64,000 nt of DNA from Kribbella antiqua (GCF_004345665.1 NZ_SLWR01000003.1:248001-312000); one strand, 5' to 3'. Positions 54,161-63,590 are shown, numbered from the stretch's first letter. Translations and numbers: made by a program. The notes: a model not told the origin generated them from the sequence alone.

Positions 54161-55474
54161 GTGCCCGACCACACAGAACAGTCCGCCGCGCTCTTCGACA
54201 GGGCTTCCGCAGTCACCCCGGGCGGGGTCAACTCTCCCGTGCGGGCCTTCCGCGCCGTCGGCGGCGTGCCGCGTTTCATGGCATCGGGTGACCGATGTCA
54301 CATCACCGATGTCGACGGGAACAGCTACCTCGACCTGGTCTGCTCCTGGGGTCCGATGCTGCTCGGCCACGCGCACCCGGAGGTGGTCGCCGCCGTCCAG
54401 GCCGCGGTCTCCCGCGGTACGTCGTACGGGACTCCGACCGAGAACGAGGTGCTGCTCGGTGAGGAGATCGTCGCCCGGACGCCGGTGGACAAGGTCCGGC
54501 TGGTCTCGTCCGGGACCGAGGCGACCATGTCCGCGCTCCGGCTGGCCCGCGGATACACCGGCCGCGCGAAGATCATCAAGTTCGCCGGCTGCTACCACGG
54601 CCATGTCGACGCGCTCCTGGCTCAGGCGGGTTCCGGCGTACTGACGCTGGGAATCCCCGGCACGCCGGGTGTCACCGAGGCCACCACCGCGGACACGATC
54701 GTGCTGCCGTACAACGACCAGGCCGCGATCACCGCCGCCTTCGCCGAGTACGGCGACCAGATCGCGGCTGTCATCACCGAGGCCTCGCCCGGCAACATGG
54801 GCGTCGTACCGCCGCGGGACAACTTCAACGCCTTCCTGGCCAAGACGTGCAAGGACAACGGCGCGCTGTTCATCTCCGACGAGGTGATGACCGGCTTCCG
54901 GATCACCCGCTCCGGTTGGTACGGCGTCGACGGCGTACAGCCTGATCTGATGACGTTCGGCAAGGTGATGGGTGGTGGGTTCCCGGCGGCCGCGTTCGGC
55001 GGCCGGGCCGAGATCATGTCCCACCTCGCGCCGGAGGGCTCGGTCTACCAGGCGGGCACGCTGTCCGGGAACCCGGTGGCGACCGCGGCCGGTCTGACGA
55101 CACTGCGGCTGGCGACCGACGAGGTCTACGCCAAGCTCGACGAGACTTCGGCCACAATCCAGCGGCTCGTCAGCACCGCGCTGGACAAGGAAGGTGTGCC
55201 GCACGTCATTCAGGCGGCCGGGAACCTCTTCAGTGTTTTCTTCGTGGAGTCCTCGGAGGGACCTGCCGAGATCCGGGACTTCACCGGTGCCAGTGCTCAG
55301 GTGCTGCCCCGGTTCGCGGCGTTCTTCCATGCCATGCTGGACGCCGGCGTCTACCTGCCGCCGAGCGCGTTCGAGGCCTGGTTCGTGAGCAGTGCGATCG
55401 ACGACGACGCGCTGGCTTCGTTGGAGTCGGCCCTCGCCCCGGCTGCCCGCGCGGCAGCCGCAGTACAGAACTGA
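54161..55474 (+). CDS. hemL: Glutamate-1-semialdehyde 2,1-aminomutase
   Basis: Converts glutamate-1-semialdehyde (from HemA) to 5-aminolevulinate with PLP. Schiff-base lysine is K268 in [40 protein letters not shown] and the C-terminal FE motifs are present. About 437 aa, normal length. GTG is chosen since GGGGAG lies ten bases upstream; ATG three codons earlier abuts that site. First gene of the hemL-cytochrome c operon. Confidence 0.96.
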   Translation: MPDHTEQSAALFDRASAVTPGGVNSPVRAFRAVGGVPRFMASGDRCHITDVDGNSYLDLVCSWGPMLLGHAHPEVVAAVQAAVSRGTSYGTPTENEVLLGEEIVARTPVDKVRLVSSGTEATMSALRLARGYTGRAKIIKFAGCYHGHVDALLAQAGSGVLTLGIPGTPGVTEATTADTIVLPYNDQAAITAAFAEYGDQIAAVITEASPGNMGVVPPRDNFNAFLAKTCKDNGALFISDEVMTGFRITRSGWYGVDGVQPDLMTFGKVMGGGFPAAAFGGRAEIMSHLAPEGSVYQAGTLSGNPVATAAGLTTLRLATDEVYAKLDETSATIQRLVSTALDKEGVPHVIQAAGNLFSVFFVESSEGPAEIRDFTGASAQVLPRFAAFFHAMLDAGVYLPPSAFEAWFVSSAIDDDALASLESALAPAARAAAAVQN

Positions 55475-55506
55475 AGGGCCGTACTGAACTGATGGAAAGG
55501 GCAGCG

Positions 55507-56157
55507 GTGACCGAAACGACGGTCGTGCACCTGATGCGTCACGGCGAGGTGCACAACCCGACCGGCGTGCTCTACGGCCGGATCCCCGATTTCCACCTGT
55601 CCGAGCTCGGCCGCAAGATGGCCGAGCGCGTGGCCGAGCATGTGGCCGGCCGCGACATCGTGCACCTGGTCAGCTCCCCGCTGGAGCGCGCCCAGGAGAC
55701 GATGGAGCCGATCGCCAAGACGTTCGGGCTGACGCCGGACCTCGACGAGCGGGTGATCGAGGCGGCGAACCTGTTCGAGGGCAAGAAGTTCGGCGTCGGC
55801 GACGGCGCGCTGCGCAACCCGAGCGCGTGGTGGCTGCTGCGGAACCCGATCAAGCCGTCCTGGGGCGAGCCGTACCAGCAGATCGTCCGACGGATGAGGG
55901 ACGCGATCGAGACGGCCCAGCAGAAGGCGGCCGGGCACGAGGCGCTCATCGTGTCGCACCAGTTGCCGATCTGGATCGTCCGGTCCGCGATCGAGAATCG
56001 CCGCCTGTGGCACGACCCGCGCAAGCGGCAGTGCAGCCTGGCCAGCCTGACCTCGTTCACCTTCCACGGCGAAACGATCATGTCTGTGGGCTATGCGGAA
56101 CCGGCGAAGGATCTGCTGCCGGTCAAGAACCCGAAGAAGTTCGTGGGCGGGGCCTGA
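55507..56157 (+). CDS. Histidine phosphatase (phosphoglycerate mutase-like)
   Basis: 216-aa RHG-fold phosphatase: LMRHGEVHNP carries the catalytic His at about residue 11, and SSPLERAQETM and VSHQLPIWIV the others. Mtb has the same gene (Rv0525) between hemL and tlpA. It may be a general phosphatase or act on a tetrapyrrole-linked metabolite. GTG chosen for GGAAAGGG five bases before it. One-base overlap with the next gene. Confidence 0.87.
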   Translation: MTETTVVHLMRHGEVHNPTGVLYGRIPDFHLSELGRKMAERVAEHVAGRDIVHLVSSPLERAQETMEPIAKTFGLTPDLDERVIEAANLFEGKKFGVGDGALRNPSAWWLLRNPIKPSWGEPYQQIVRRMRDAIETAQQKAAGHEALIVSHQLPIWIVRSAIENRRLWHDPRKRQCSLASLTSFTFHGETIMSVGYAEPAKDLLPVKNPKKFVGGA

Positions 56158-56723
56158 TGTTTCGTCGTACGGCGCTTGTCGTCGCAGCTGGGCTCCTGGT
56201 CGCGGGCTGCAGCTCGGGGCAGCAGTCGGCGCAGAATCGGCAGGGGCAGACCGGGTTCGTCAGCGGCTCGGGCAACGTGTCCGTCTTCGCCGCTGCCGAC
56301 CGCGAGCAGGCTCCAGCGCTGACCGGTACGACGCTCGACGACAAGACCTGGAGCCTGGCCGACCAGAAGGGCAAGGTCGTCGTACTGAACGTCTGGGGCT
56401 CGTGGTGCTCGCCCTGCCGGAAGGAAGCGCCCGATCTGGTCGCGGCGGCGAAGGAGCTCGGCCCGTCGGTGCAGTTCATCGGGCTGAACACCCGCGATCT
56501 GGACAAGGCGCCGGCCCGCAAGTTCGTCCAGGAGTTCGGCGTGACGTATCCGAGCATCTACGACCCGAACGGCCGGCTGCTGCTCGGATTCCGCGGGCAG
56601 ATCAGCGCGGCGGCGATCCCGAGCACACTGGTAATCGACAAGAACGGCAAGGTCGCTTCGCGGGTGATTGGTGAGGTCACGAAGCAGACGCTTCTAGGAA
56701 TGGTGAAAGACGCGGCTAGCTGA
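56157..56723 (+). CDS. TlpA/ResA-like thiol-disulfide lipoprotein
   Basis: 188-aa lipoprotein: lipobox LLVAGC with lipidated C18, then a thioredoxin fold with NVWGSWCSPCRKEAPDL, redox pair C84 and C87, cis-Pro region IPSTLVIDKNG. In system II cytochrome c maturation it keeps apocytochrome cysteines reduced, fed with electrons by CcdA, which is encoded next. One-base overlap with CcdA. Confidence 0.93.
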   Translation: MFRRTALVVAAGLLVAGCSSGQQSAQNRQGQTGFVSGSGNVSVFAAADREQAPALTGTTLDDKTWSLADQKGKVVVLNVWGSWCSPCRKEAPDLVAAAKELGPSVQFIGLNTRDLDKAPARKFVQEFGVTYPSIYDPNGRLLLGFRGQISAAAIPSTLVIDKNGKVASRVIGEVTKQTLLGMVKDAAS

Positions 56724-57466
56724 TGGGTGATTGGTTCGCCCAGTCGATGACGGGCTCGATGCTGGTGGCACTGCCGATCGCGGTGCTGGCCGGTGCGATC
56801 TCGTTCTTCTCGCCCTGCGTCGTACCGCTACTGCCCGGCTACCTTTCGTATGTCACCGGGCTGTCCGCGGCCGAGCTTGGGTCTCATCGCCGCGGCCGGA
56901 TGCTCGCCGGGACCGGGCTGTTCGTCGCCGGGTTCTCGGCCGTCTTCATCCTCACCGGCGTCGTCTTCGGTGCCGTCGGCAACGCACTGATCGAGCACCA
57001 GACGGCGATCACGCGGGTGCTCGGCGCGCTGACCGTCGTACTGGGACTGGTCTTTCTCGGCGGGTTCGGGTTCCTGCAGAAGGATCTCCGGGTGCACCGG
57101 GTGCCGGCTGTCGGAATCGCGGCCGCGCCGTTGCTCGGCGTACTGTTCGGATTCGGCTGGACACCGTGTATCGGGCCGACGCTCGGGACCGTGATGACGC
57201 TGGCCACCACTGAGGGCAGCACCGGGCGGGGTGCGACGCTGGCGCTGGTGTTCAGTCTCGGGCTGGGCATTCCGTTCATCGTCGCGGCGCTGGCGTTCCG
57301 GCGGATGCTGGGCGCGGTGGCGTGGGTCCGGCGGCACCAGGTGCTGGTGATCCGGATCGGCGGCGTACTGATGATCGCGGTGGGGCTGCTACTGCTGACA
57401 GGAGTGTGGGATTCGATGACCGCCGATCTGCGGCAGTGGGTCAGCAACTTCGGATCGGCGGTGTGA
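56723..57466 (+). CDS. ccdA: Cytochrome c biogenesis protein CcdA
   Basis: 247 aa, six predicted membrane helices. Transfers electrons from cytoplasmic thioredoxin across the membrane via C32 (FFSPCVVPLLPGY) and C149 (GFGWTPCIGP), passing them to the TlpA-like lipoprotein. Both cysteines of the DsbD-type membrane domain are present. Start overlaps the previous stop. Confidence 0.95.
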   Translation: MGDWFAQSMTGSMLVALPIAVLAGAISFFSPCVVPLLPGYLSYVTGLSAAELGSHRRGRMLAGTGLFVAGFSAVFILTGVVFGAVGNALIEHQTAITRVLGALTVVLGLVFLGGFGFLQKDLRVHRVPAVGIAAAPLLGVLFGFGWTPCIGPTLGTVMTLATTEGSTGRGATLALVFSLGLGIPFIVAALAFRRMLGAVAWVRRHQVLVIRIGGVLMIAVGLLLLTGVWDSMTADLRQWVSNFGSAV

Positions 57467-57467
57467 C

Positions 57468-59039
57468 ATGACCGCGGTCAAGGACCACGTCGCCGCACCT
57501 GCCGAACCGCCGCCCGCCTTGGGTTTCGTCGGGTGGCTGCGCTGGATCTGGCGGCAGCTGACCTCGATGAAGACCGCGCTGGTGCTGCTGTTCCTGCTGG
57601 CACTGGGCGCCGTACCGGGGTCACTGATCCCGCAGACTTCGATCGACCCGATCAAGGTGTCGGACTTCCTCACGGCGCATCCGAAGCTCGGGCCGATCTA
57701 CGACAAGCTCGGGCTGTTCGACGTCTACAAGTCGGCCTGGTTCTCGGCGATCTACCTGCTGCTGTTCATCTCGCTGATCGGCTGCGTCGTGCCGCGGCTC
57801 GGCGTCTACCTGAAGGCCGTCCGGGCCCGGCCGCCGAAGCCGCCGCGCAACCTGAACCGGCTGCCCGGCTACCAGCGTTTCACGGTCGACTCGGCCGACG
57901 ACGCCGTACTGGAGGCTGCGCGGGGCGAGCTTCGCAAGCGCCGCTTTCGGGTGGAGTCGTACGACGGCGCGGTCGCCGCGGAGCGTGGTTACCTGCGCGA
58001 GGCCGGCAACCTGTTGTTCCACTTCTCCCTGATCCTGGCGCTGATCGGCGTCGCCTTGGGCTCGCTGTTCGGCTACCGCGGCACCGTGCTGGTTGTCGTG
58101 GGCAACGGTTTCTCCAACTCCCTGGCGCAGTACGACGACTTCGCCCCGGGCCGGATCTTCAACGAGGACGATCTGCCGCCGTTCACGCTGACGGTGAAGG
58201 ACTTCGACGTGAAGTTCCAGGAAGACGGGCCGCAGCGGGGTGCGGCGCGGGAGTTCAACGCTTCGCTGAGCTACCAGGAGACGCCGGACTCGCCGGAGAA
58301 GTCGTACGACCTGCGGGTGAACCATCCGCTCAAGCTCGACGGCAGCAGTGTGTATCTGCTCGGCCACGGCTACGCGCCGCGGGTGACGGTTCGCGATGGC
58401 AACGGGCAGGTCGCGTTCTCCGGGCCGGCGCCGTTCCTGCCGCAGGACAGCAACTTCTCGTCGTTCGGGGTGATCAAGGCGCCGGACGCCCGGCCGCTGC
58501 AGCTCGGCTTCGAGGGGTTCTTCCTGCCGACCGCGGTGATCGACCAGCGCGGCCCGGTCTCTGTCTTCCCCGACGATCTGAACCCTGCGCTGGTGATGAC
58601 CGGGTACTACGGCCGTCCGTCGGCGGAGGACGGCAAACCGCAGTCGGTGTACCAGCTGGACAAGTCGAAGCTGACGCAGTTCGAGCAGAACGGCGACAAG
58701 TGGCGGTTCCAGCTCGCGCCGGGGCAGAGCATCAATCTGCCGGACAAGGCGGGGTCGATCACCTTCGACGGCTACAGCCGGTGGGTGAAGCTGCAGGTCA
58801 GCCACACTCCCGGGACGGACCTGGCGCTGGCGGGCATCCTGCTGGCGATCCTGGGGCTGATGGGCTCGCTGTTCGTGCACCCACGCCGTACCTGGGTGCG
58901 AGTCCGGACCGAGGACGGGCGTACCGTGGTCGAGGTCGCGGGCCTGGACCGCGGACCCGAGCGCGGCCTCGGCGACGAACTCCAGGCCATCGGTGAGGCC
59001 CTCAAACCAGATCGATCGAGCACGCAGGAGACATCATGA
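57468..59039 (+). CDS. resB: Cytochrome c biogenesis protein ResB
   Basis: 523-aa membrane protein: helices near residues 30-55, 85-110 and 170-195 flank a large extracytoplasmic domain (about 200-440) and a last helix at about 450-475. Forms the heme-handling complex with CcsB. LGAVPGSLIPQ near 44 is a typical ResB motif. ATG immediately follows the ccdA stop. Overlaps ccsB by ATGA. Confidence 0.94.
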   Translation: MTAVKDHVAAPAEPPPALGFVGWLRWIWRQLTSMKTALVLLFLLALGAVPGSLIPQTSIDPIKVSDFLTAHPKLGPIYDKLGLFDVYKSAWFSAIYLLLFISLIGCVVPRLGVYLKAVRARPPKPPRNLNRLPGYQRFTVDSADDAVLEAARGELRKRRFRVESYDGAVAAERGYLREAGNLLFHFSLILALIGVALGSLFGYRGTVLVVVGNGFSNSLAQYDDFAPGRIFNEDDLPPFTLTVKDFDVKFQEDGPQRGAAREFNASLSYQETPDSPEKSYDLRVNHPLKLDGSSVYLLGHGYAPRVTVRDGNGQVAFSGPAPFLPQDSNFSSFGVIKAPDARPLQLGFEGFFLPTAVIDQRGPVSVFPDDLNPALVMTGYYGRPSAEDGKPQSVYQLDKSKLTQFEQNGDKWRFQLAPGQSINLPDKAGSITFDGYSRWVKLQVSHTPGTDLALAGILLAILGLMGSLFVHPRRTWVRVRTEDGRTVVEVAGLDRGPERGLGDELQAIGEALKPDRSSTQETS

Positions 59040-60181
59040 GCCCGGAGACCTACGCACACGTCTCCAACCTGCTGATCCCCACCGCCACCGTCATCTACTT
59101 CCTGGCCATGGCCGCCCACGCGCTGGAGTGGTCACTCGGCCGCACCGCGGTGGCGAACGCGGCCAAGGCAGACAGCAAGGCCGACGCCCTGGTCGCCTCC
59201 GGCTCGGCCACCTCGGGCGTCTCCGGCGGCTCGACCTCGGCAGCGTTGGTCGGCTCGACCCCGGCGGTCGCCGGTTCCACCACGCTCGGCTCGACGTCCC
59301 CCGGTTCCGGCTCAGCCGGGTCGGCGGGCTCGACTGCTGCCGCGCCGGCCGGCGCGGCTAGCGCCGGCGACTCGGCTTCGGCCGGCTCGGCCTCCTCCAC
59401 CTCCGGCGCCGGCTCCGAGCGGATGGAGGCAGCTAGCCGGGTTGGTTTGTTGCTGACCTGGTTGGCGTTTGTCCTGCACCTGGGCGGTGTGGTGACCCGC
59501 GGTCTGGCTGCTGGGCGGGTGCCGTGGGGGAATATGTATGAGTTCTCCATCACGGCGTCGCTGGCGGTGGCGATCGTCTACCTGGTCTTCGTGCAGCGGT
59601 ACAAGCTGCAGTGGCTGGGTCTCGGCGTGACGCTTGTCGTGGCCGCCGTACTGGGCCTGGCTTCTCTCGCGCTCTACACGCCGGCAGGTCCACTGGTGCC
59701 CGCGCTGCACTCGTACTGGCTTGTCATCCACGTCTCCGCCGCCGCGATCTCCGGTGGTGCGTTCACCGTCGGCGGCCTGGTCTCGGTGCTCTACCTCGTC
59801 AAGGCGCGTGCCGAGCGCCGGGTGCTCGCCGGTGGCACCATGTCGGCGTCGCTGCGTCGGCTCCCGAGTGCCGAGGCGATGGACGGTACGGCGTACAAGG
59901 TACTGGCCTTCGCCTTCCCGCTGTGGACTTTCGGCGTACTGGTGGCCGGTCCGATCTGGGCGGAGTACGCCTGGGGCCGCTACTGGGGCTGGGACCCCAA
60001 GGAGGTCTGGTCGCTGGTGACCTGGGTCGTGTACGCCGCCTACCTGCACGCCCGGGCGACAGCGGGCTGGCGGGGTCGCCGGGCCGCCACGATCGCGATC
60101 GTCGGCTGGTTCGTCTTCATCTTCAACTTCGTCGGCGTGAACCTGTTGGTCTCCGGCCTGCACTCCTACGCTGGGGTCTGA
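59036..60181 (+). CDS. ccsB: Cytochrome c synthase subunit CcsB with low-complexity insert
   Basis: 381 aa. Heme-delivery motif WGRYWGWDPKEVWSL at about residues 316-330 (the WWD domain) and conserved membrane His residues (HSYWLVIH; VLHLGG) are present. Residues about 45-125, between the first and second helices, are a Ser/Gly/Ala/Thr-rich stretch with almost no other residues, an insertion absent from most homologues. With ResB it attaches heme to apocytochrome c. Confidence 0.92.
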   Translation: MSPETYAHVSNLLIPTATVIYFLAMAAHALEWSLGRTAVANAAKADSKADALVASGSATSGVSGGSTSAALVGSTPAVAGSTTLGSTSPGSGSAGSAGSTAAAPAGAASAGDSASAGSASSTSGAGSERMEAASRVGLLLTWLAFVLHLGGVVTRGLAAGRVPWGNMYEFSITASLAVAIVYLVFVQRYKLQWLGLGVTLVVAAVLGLASLALYTPAGPLVPALHSYWLVIHVSAAAISGGAFTVGGLVSVLYLVKARAERRVLAGGTMSASLRRLPSAEAMDGTAYKVLAFAFPLWTFGVLVAGPIWAEYAWGRYWGWDPKEVWSLVTWVVYAAYLHARATAGWRGRRAATIAIVGWFVFIFNFVGVNLLVSGLHSYAGV

Positions 60182-60182
60182 G

Positions 60183-60434
60183 ATGAAGGAGTTCGCCATC
60201 TACACCGGCTTGCGGGCGGCGCTGTTCGGCGTCTGCTTCGCCGTGCTGTGGTTCGCCCTCAACAACTGGCTGACCCTGTTCCCGCTGCTCCTGCTCGCCC
60301 TGATCGTGTCGTCGATCCTGTCGATCTTCGTCCTCCGCGCCGCCCGCGACCGCCTGGCCGGCAAGATCAATACCCGCGCGGAGAAGATCGCCCACCGCAT
60401 CGAGCAATCCCGCACCGCCGAAGACGACGACTGA
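60183..60434 (+). CDS. Small DUF4229 membrane protein
   Basis: 83 aa, two predicted membrane helices (about 8-25 and 28-50), then a charged helix with KINTRAEKIAHRIEQSRTAEDDD. DUF4229 proteins are restricted to actinobacteria and their function is unknown. The start ATG follows the ccsB stop by one base, so it belongs to the cytochrome c operon. Confidence 0.9.
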   Translation: MKEFAIYTGLRAALFGVCFAVLWFALNNWLTLFPLLLLALIVSSILSIFVLRAARDRLAGKINTRAEKIAHRIEQSRTAEDDD

Positions 60435-60467
60435 CCCACCCCACCACCCCACCACCTCCCGCCGGCA

Positions 60468-60560
60468 CCACTTGATGGGTTCACCCACCAAGTGATGGGT
60501 TCCCCGCCGGAATACGGCCGGGGAACCCACAAGTTGATGGGTGAACCCACCAAATGAGGT
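60468..60560. repeat. Palindromic repeat element, copy B
   Basis: Same architecture as copy A: inner stem TGGGTTCCCCG (60496-60506) with CGGGGAACCCA (60519-60529) around CCGGAATACGGC, and outer CACTTGATGGGTTCACCC and GGGTGAACCCACCAAATG arms. The core GGGTTCCCCG...ATACGG...CGGGGAACCC is shared. Confidence 0.9.
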
Positions 60561-60776
60561 CGGGCGTTGAGGCGCCTGGGCTGGGTGCTGGGTTAGATCG
60601 TTCGGGCAAGTACGGCGGTCCAGCCGGTGTCGGCCAGTGCCCGCGCCAGCGCCGGTTTGCCGCGTGCGAGCGCCGTACCAGTGGATGACTGGTACGGAGA
60701 GTGACGCAGGCCACGTTTGAGATCAGCGGAAAATGCTTTGTGCGTTCCTTCACATGAGTCGTATGGTGGTTGATGA
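60561..60776. other. Intergenic spacer with a 10-bp hairpin
   Basis: CCGTACCAGT-GGATG-ACTGGTACGG (60673-60697) is a perfect hairpin without a T-run. The minus strand has a short protein-like end, GKPALARALADTGWTAVLARTI, before a stop near 60596, which could be the tail of a lost gene. Confidence 0.5.
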
Positions 60777-60793
60777 AACGAAACCGTTTCGTT
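60777..60793. promoter_or_regulatory. TetR operator
   Basis: AACGAAACCGTTTCGTT is a perfect 8-bp-arm palindrome around one C, 34 bp before the TetR start. Confidence 0.8.
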
Positions 60794-60826
60794 CTATCAG
60801 CTACGAGTTGTTGACACAGGGTGATC

Positions 60827-61423
60827 ATGGTCGAGACACGGCACCGTCCACGGGTCGAGGGTGGTCGCGAGGAGGAGATCCTCGACGCGACCGTCGCGCT
60901 GGTGGCCGAGCTGGGCTACGACCGGCTGACCATGGACGCGGTGGCGACGGCCGCCAAGGCCAGCAAGGCGACGCTGTACCGACGCTGGCAGACCAAGGCC
61001 GACCTGGTCGTCGACGCGGTCACCCGGGCCAAGCGCTGCCCGATGCCGGAGGACGTCGACACCGGCAGCCTGCGTGGTGACCTGATCTCGATGTCGTGCG
61101 GCGACGGCGGCTTCAAGGAGGAGCTGCCGATGTCGGTGATGGCCGGTCTGCTCACCGCGCTGCACCGGGACGCCGACCTGCAGAAGGCTGTCCAGGAGCG
61201 TTTCCTGGCGCCGCGGTTCGCGCTGGTGAACGAGGTCTACGCCCGCGCCGTACGGCGGGGTGAGATCGCGCCGGGCGTCGATGTCGAGCTGCTGGCGACG
61301 ACGCTGCCCGCGGTGATCATCCACCACGCGTTCATCCTCGGGGTCGAGCCGACCGACGAACTGATCCTCCGAGTGATCGACAACGTGATCCTGCCTGCGG
61401 CGCGGGGGTCGCAGGCGAGCTGA
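60827..61423 (+). CDS. TetR-family regulator of the efflux pump
   Basis: 198 aa with HTH at about residues 33-52 (TMDAVATAAKASKATLYRRW) and a TetR_C ligand domain. Sits 54 bp before a DHA2 exporter; the palindrome in its promoter makes local repression the likely mode. ATG selected over GTG two codons upstream since AGGG lies five bases before it. Confidence 0.92.
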   Translation: MVETRHRPRVEGGREEEILDATVALVAELGYDRLTMDAVATAAKASKATLYRRWQTKADLVVDAVTRAKRCPMPEDVDTGSLRGDLISMSCGDGGFKEELPMSVMAGLLTALHRDADLQKAVQERFLAPRFALVNEVYARAVRRGEIAPGVDVELLATTLPAVIIHHAFILGVEPTDELILRVIDNVILPAARGSQAS

Positions 61424-61476
61424 CCGGTGAGGGGCCGGCCAGTCCACAAGCACAGTAAGTGAGGGGAATACCAAGC

Positions 61477-63051
61477 ATGTCCGAAAACGTCGTCAAGGCC
61501 GATCCGCCGGAAGACCGGCCGATCGACCAGGTGACCGAGCCGGCTGCCAACGGCGGTGGCCATGGCCACCGCAACCTCGGCATCGCGCTCGCGCTGATCT
61601 GCATGGCGCAGCTGATGGTGGTGCTGGACGGCACCATCGTCAACATCGCCCTGCCGCACATCAAGGATGAGCTCGGCTTCAGCAACGCCTCGCTGCCGTG
61701 GGTGGTGAACGCCTACGCGCTCGCGTTCGGCGGTCTGCTGCTGCTCGGCGGCCGGATCGGTGACATCCTCGGCCGCCGCAAGGTGTTCATCTTCGGCGTC
61801 GTCCTGTTCGGTCTGGCGTCGTTCATCGGCGGTATCGCCCAGAGCGAGGAGATCCTGCTGGCCAGCCGGATCCTGCAGGGTGTCGCGGCCGCCGCGGCCT
61901 CGCCGAACGCGCTCGCGCTGATCACCACCACCTTCCCGGCCGGCAAGGAGCGCAACCGCGCGATGGCCGTGTACGCCGCCATGTCGGGTGCCGGTGCCGC
62001 CATCGGCCTGATCCTCGGTGGCGCGCTGACCGAGGCGGACTGGCGCTGGACGTTCTTCATCAACACCCCGATCGGCCTGATCGTCGCCGTACTGGCGTTC
62101 CGCTTCCTGGGTGAGTCGGCCCGGCAGACCGGCAAGTTCGACCTGCCTGGCGCGATCACCGGTACGGCGGGCCTGACGGGTCTGGTCTACGGCCTGACGC
62201 ACGCGGCGCAGGAGGGCTGGGGTGACCCGGTCACGCTGGCGTTCATCTTCGGCGGCCTGGCGCTGATCGCGATCTTCCTCGGCATCGAGGCCCGGTCGCG
62301 GCACGCGCTGATGCCGTTCCGGATCCTTGCGAACCGGACCCGAGGGGTCAGCTTCTTCGTCATGCTCGTCGTCGGTGCGGCGATGTTCTCGATGTTCTAC
62401 TTCCTGGGCATCTTCGTGCAGAGCATCATGGGCTACAGCGCGATCGAGACCGGTCTCGCCTTCCTGCCGTTCAGCTTCGGCATCGTGGTCGCAGCGCAGG
62501 TCGCGTCGACCTTGGTGGCCCGGATCGACCCGCGCTGGATCTCCGGTGCCGGTGGCGTGCTGGTAGCGGCCGGGATGTTCGGGTTCAGCCGGCTCGAGGT
62601 CGACTCGACGTACTGGACTCATCTGCTGCCGTACATCCTGGTGCTGTCGTTCGGGATGGGCCTGATCTTCGTGCCGCTCACGCTGACCGCGGTCAGCGGC
62701 GTCGCGGCCGAGGACTCCGGTGTCGGTTCCGCGGTACTGAACACGGTCCAGCAGATCGGTGGTGCGGTCGGCCTGGCGCTGCTGGGCACAATCTCCACCA
62801 ACGCGATCAAGGACAAGTTCACCGAGCTCGCCCCGGGCCTGCAGAAGGCGGCCGAGTCCGGGCAGTCGCCGGAGCAGCTCAAGCAGTTGGAGGGTCAGTT
62901 CACCGCGCTGGCGACAACGCACGGGTTCACTCGCGCGTTCATCTGGTCCGCGTTCCTGGCGCTGGGCGCGGCCGTGATCACCCTGGTCGGCCTGTCGATC
63001 AAGCACAAGGACCTGGCCACCGACGGCCAGAACGCCGTACACGTGGGCTGA
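61477..63051 (+). CDS. DHA2-family (EmrB/QacA-type) drug exporter
   Basis: 524 aa, 14 predicted membrane helices. Starts with a 35-residue acidic tail, then LMVVLDGTIVNIALPHI in helix 1, motif A GGRIGDILGRRKV in loop 2-3 and the WRWTFFINTPIG motif. Proton-coupled export of hydrophobic drugs or metabolites. GAGGGGA nine bases before the ATG. Followed by a strong terminator. Confidence 0.93.
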   Translation: MSENVVKADPPEDRPIDQVTEPAANGGGHGHRNLGIALALICMAQLMVVLDGTIVNIALPHIKDELGFSNASLPWVVNAYALAFGGLLLLGGRIGDILGRRKVFIFGVVLFGLASFIGGIAQSEEILLASRILQGVAAAAASPNALALITTTFPAGKERNRAMAVYAAMSGAGAAIGLILGGALTEADWRWTFFINTPIGLIVAVLAFRFLGESARQTGKFDLPGAITGTAGLTGLVYGLTHAAQEGWGDPVTLAFIFGGLALIAIFLGIEARSRHALMPFRILANRTRGVSFFVMLVVGAAMFSMFYFLGIFVQSIMGYSAIETGLAFLPFSFGIVVAAQVASTLVARIDPRWISGAGGVLVAAGMFGFSRLEVDSTYWTHLLPYILVLSFGMGLIFVPLTLTAVSGVAAEDSGVGSAVLNTVQQIGGAVGLALLGTISTNAIKDKFTELAPGLQKAAESGQSPEQLKQLEGQFTALATTHGFTRAFIWSAFLALGAAVITLVGLSIKHKDLATDGQNAVHVG

Positions 63052-63064
63052 TCGCCTGCTAGCT

Positions 63065-63110
63065 CGAAGGGCTCGCTTCCCGGGAGGGGGAAGCGAGCCC
63101 TTCGTCTTTT
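63065..63110 (+). terminator. Terminator of the efflux gene
   Basis: CGAAGGGCTCGCTTCCC pairs perfectly (17 bp) with GGGAAGCGAGCCCTTCG around six bases and is followed by TCTTTT. Confidence 0.93.
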
Positions 63111-63590
63111 CTAGAGCTGTTTGCGCATTCTGATGAGCGGGTGGAGTACGCCGTTCTTGTCGTCCCACTCGACTTCCTCGGTGTCGGCGAAACCGTTGCG
63201 CAGGTAGAGCTTGTGCGCCGGTTCATTGCCGACCGCAACCGACAGGTTCAGCGTGCGTATGTCGTTGCCTCGGGCCCAATTCTCGACGGCTTGGATGAGT
63301 GCGTCTCCGACGCCGCGGCCGCGGCCGGTGGGGGCGATCCACATCCCGACCAGTTCCGCGGCGCCATCCATTGGCAGCCCGCCTGCCATGCCGGCCGGCG
63401 TACCGTCGAGGTGCGCGATCACCTGGAAGGCGCCGGGCGTGTTGAGCCGGTCGCGCCAGCGCTGCTCGGATGCGTCGGCCCAGTCCTCGAGGGTCGAGCC
63501 GAAGGCATACGGCGCTTCCTCGAGCGCCGCGAGCCGTAGTTCGCGCCAGAGCTTCCAGTCGTCTGCGCCGATGTCACGTAGTTCGATCAC
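63111..63590 (-). CDS. GNAT-family N-acetyltransferase
   Basis: 159-aa GNAT protein; acetyl-CoA-binding segment APTGRGRGVGDALIQAVENWA near residue 100, then NLSVAVGNEPAHKLYLRNGF, typical of motif B. The GTG start matches the family N terminus (VIELRDIGADDWKLWRELRLAAL); the open frame further upstream is arginine-rich. Substrate unknown. Confidence 0.87.
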   Translation of the reverse strand: MIELRDIGADDWKLWRELRLAALEEAPYAFGSTLEDWADASEQRWRDRLNTPGAFQVIAHLDGTPAGMAGGLPMDGAAELVGMWIAPTGRGRGVGDALIQAVENWARGNDIRTLNLSVAVGNEPAHKLYLRNGFADTEEVEWDDKNGVLHPLIRMRKQL

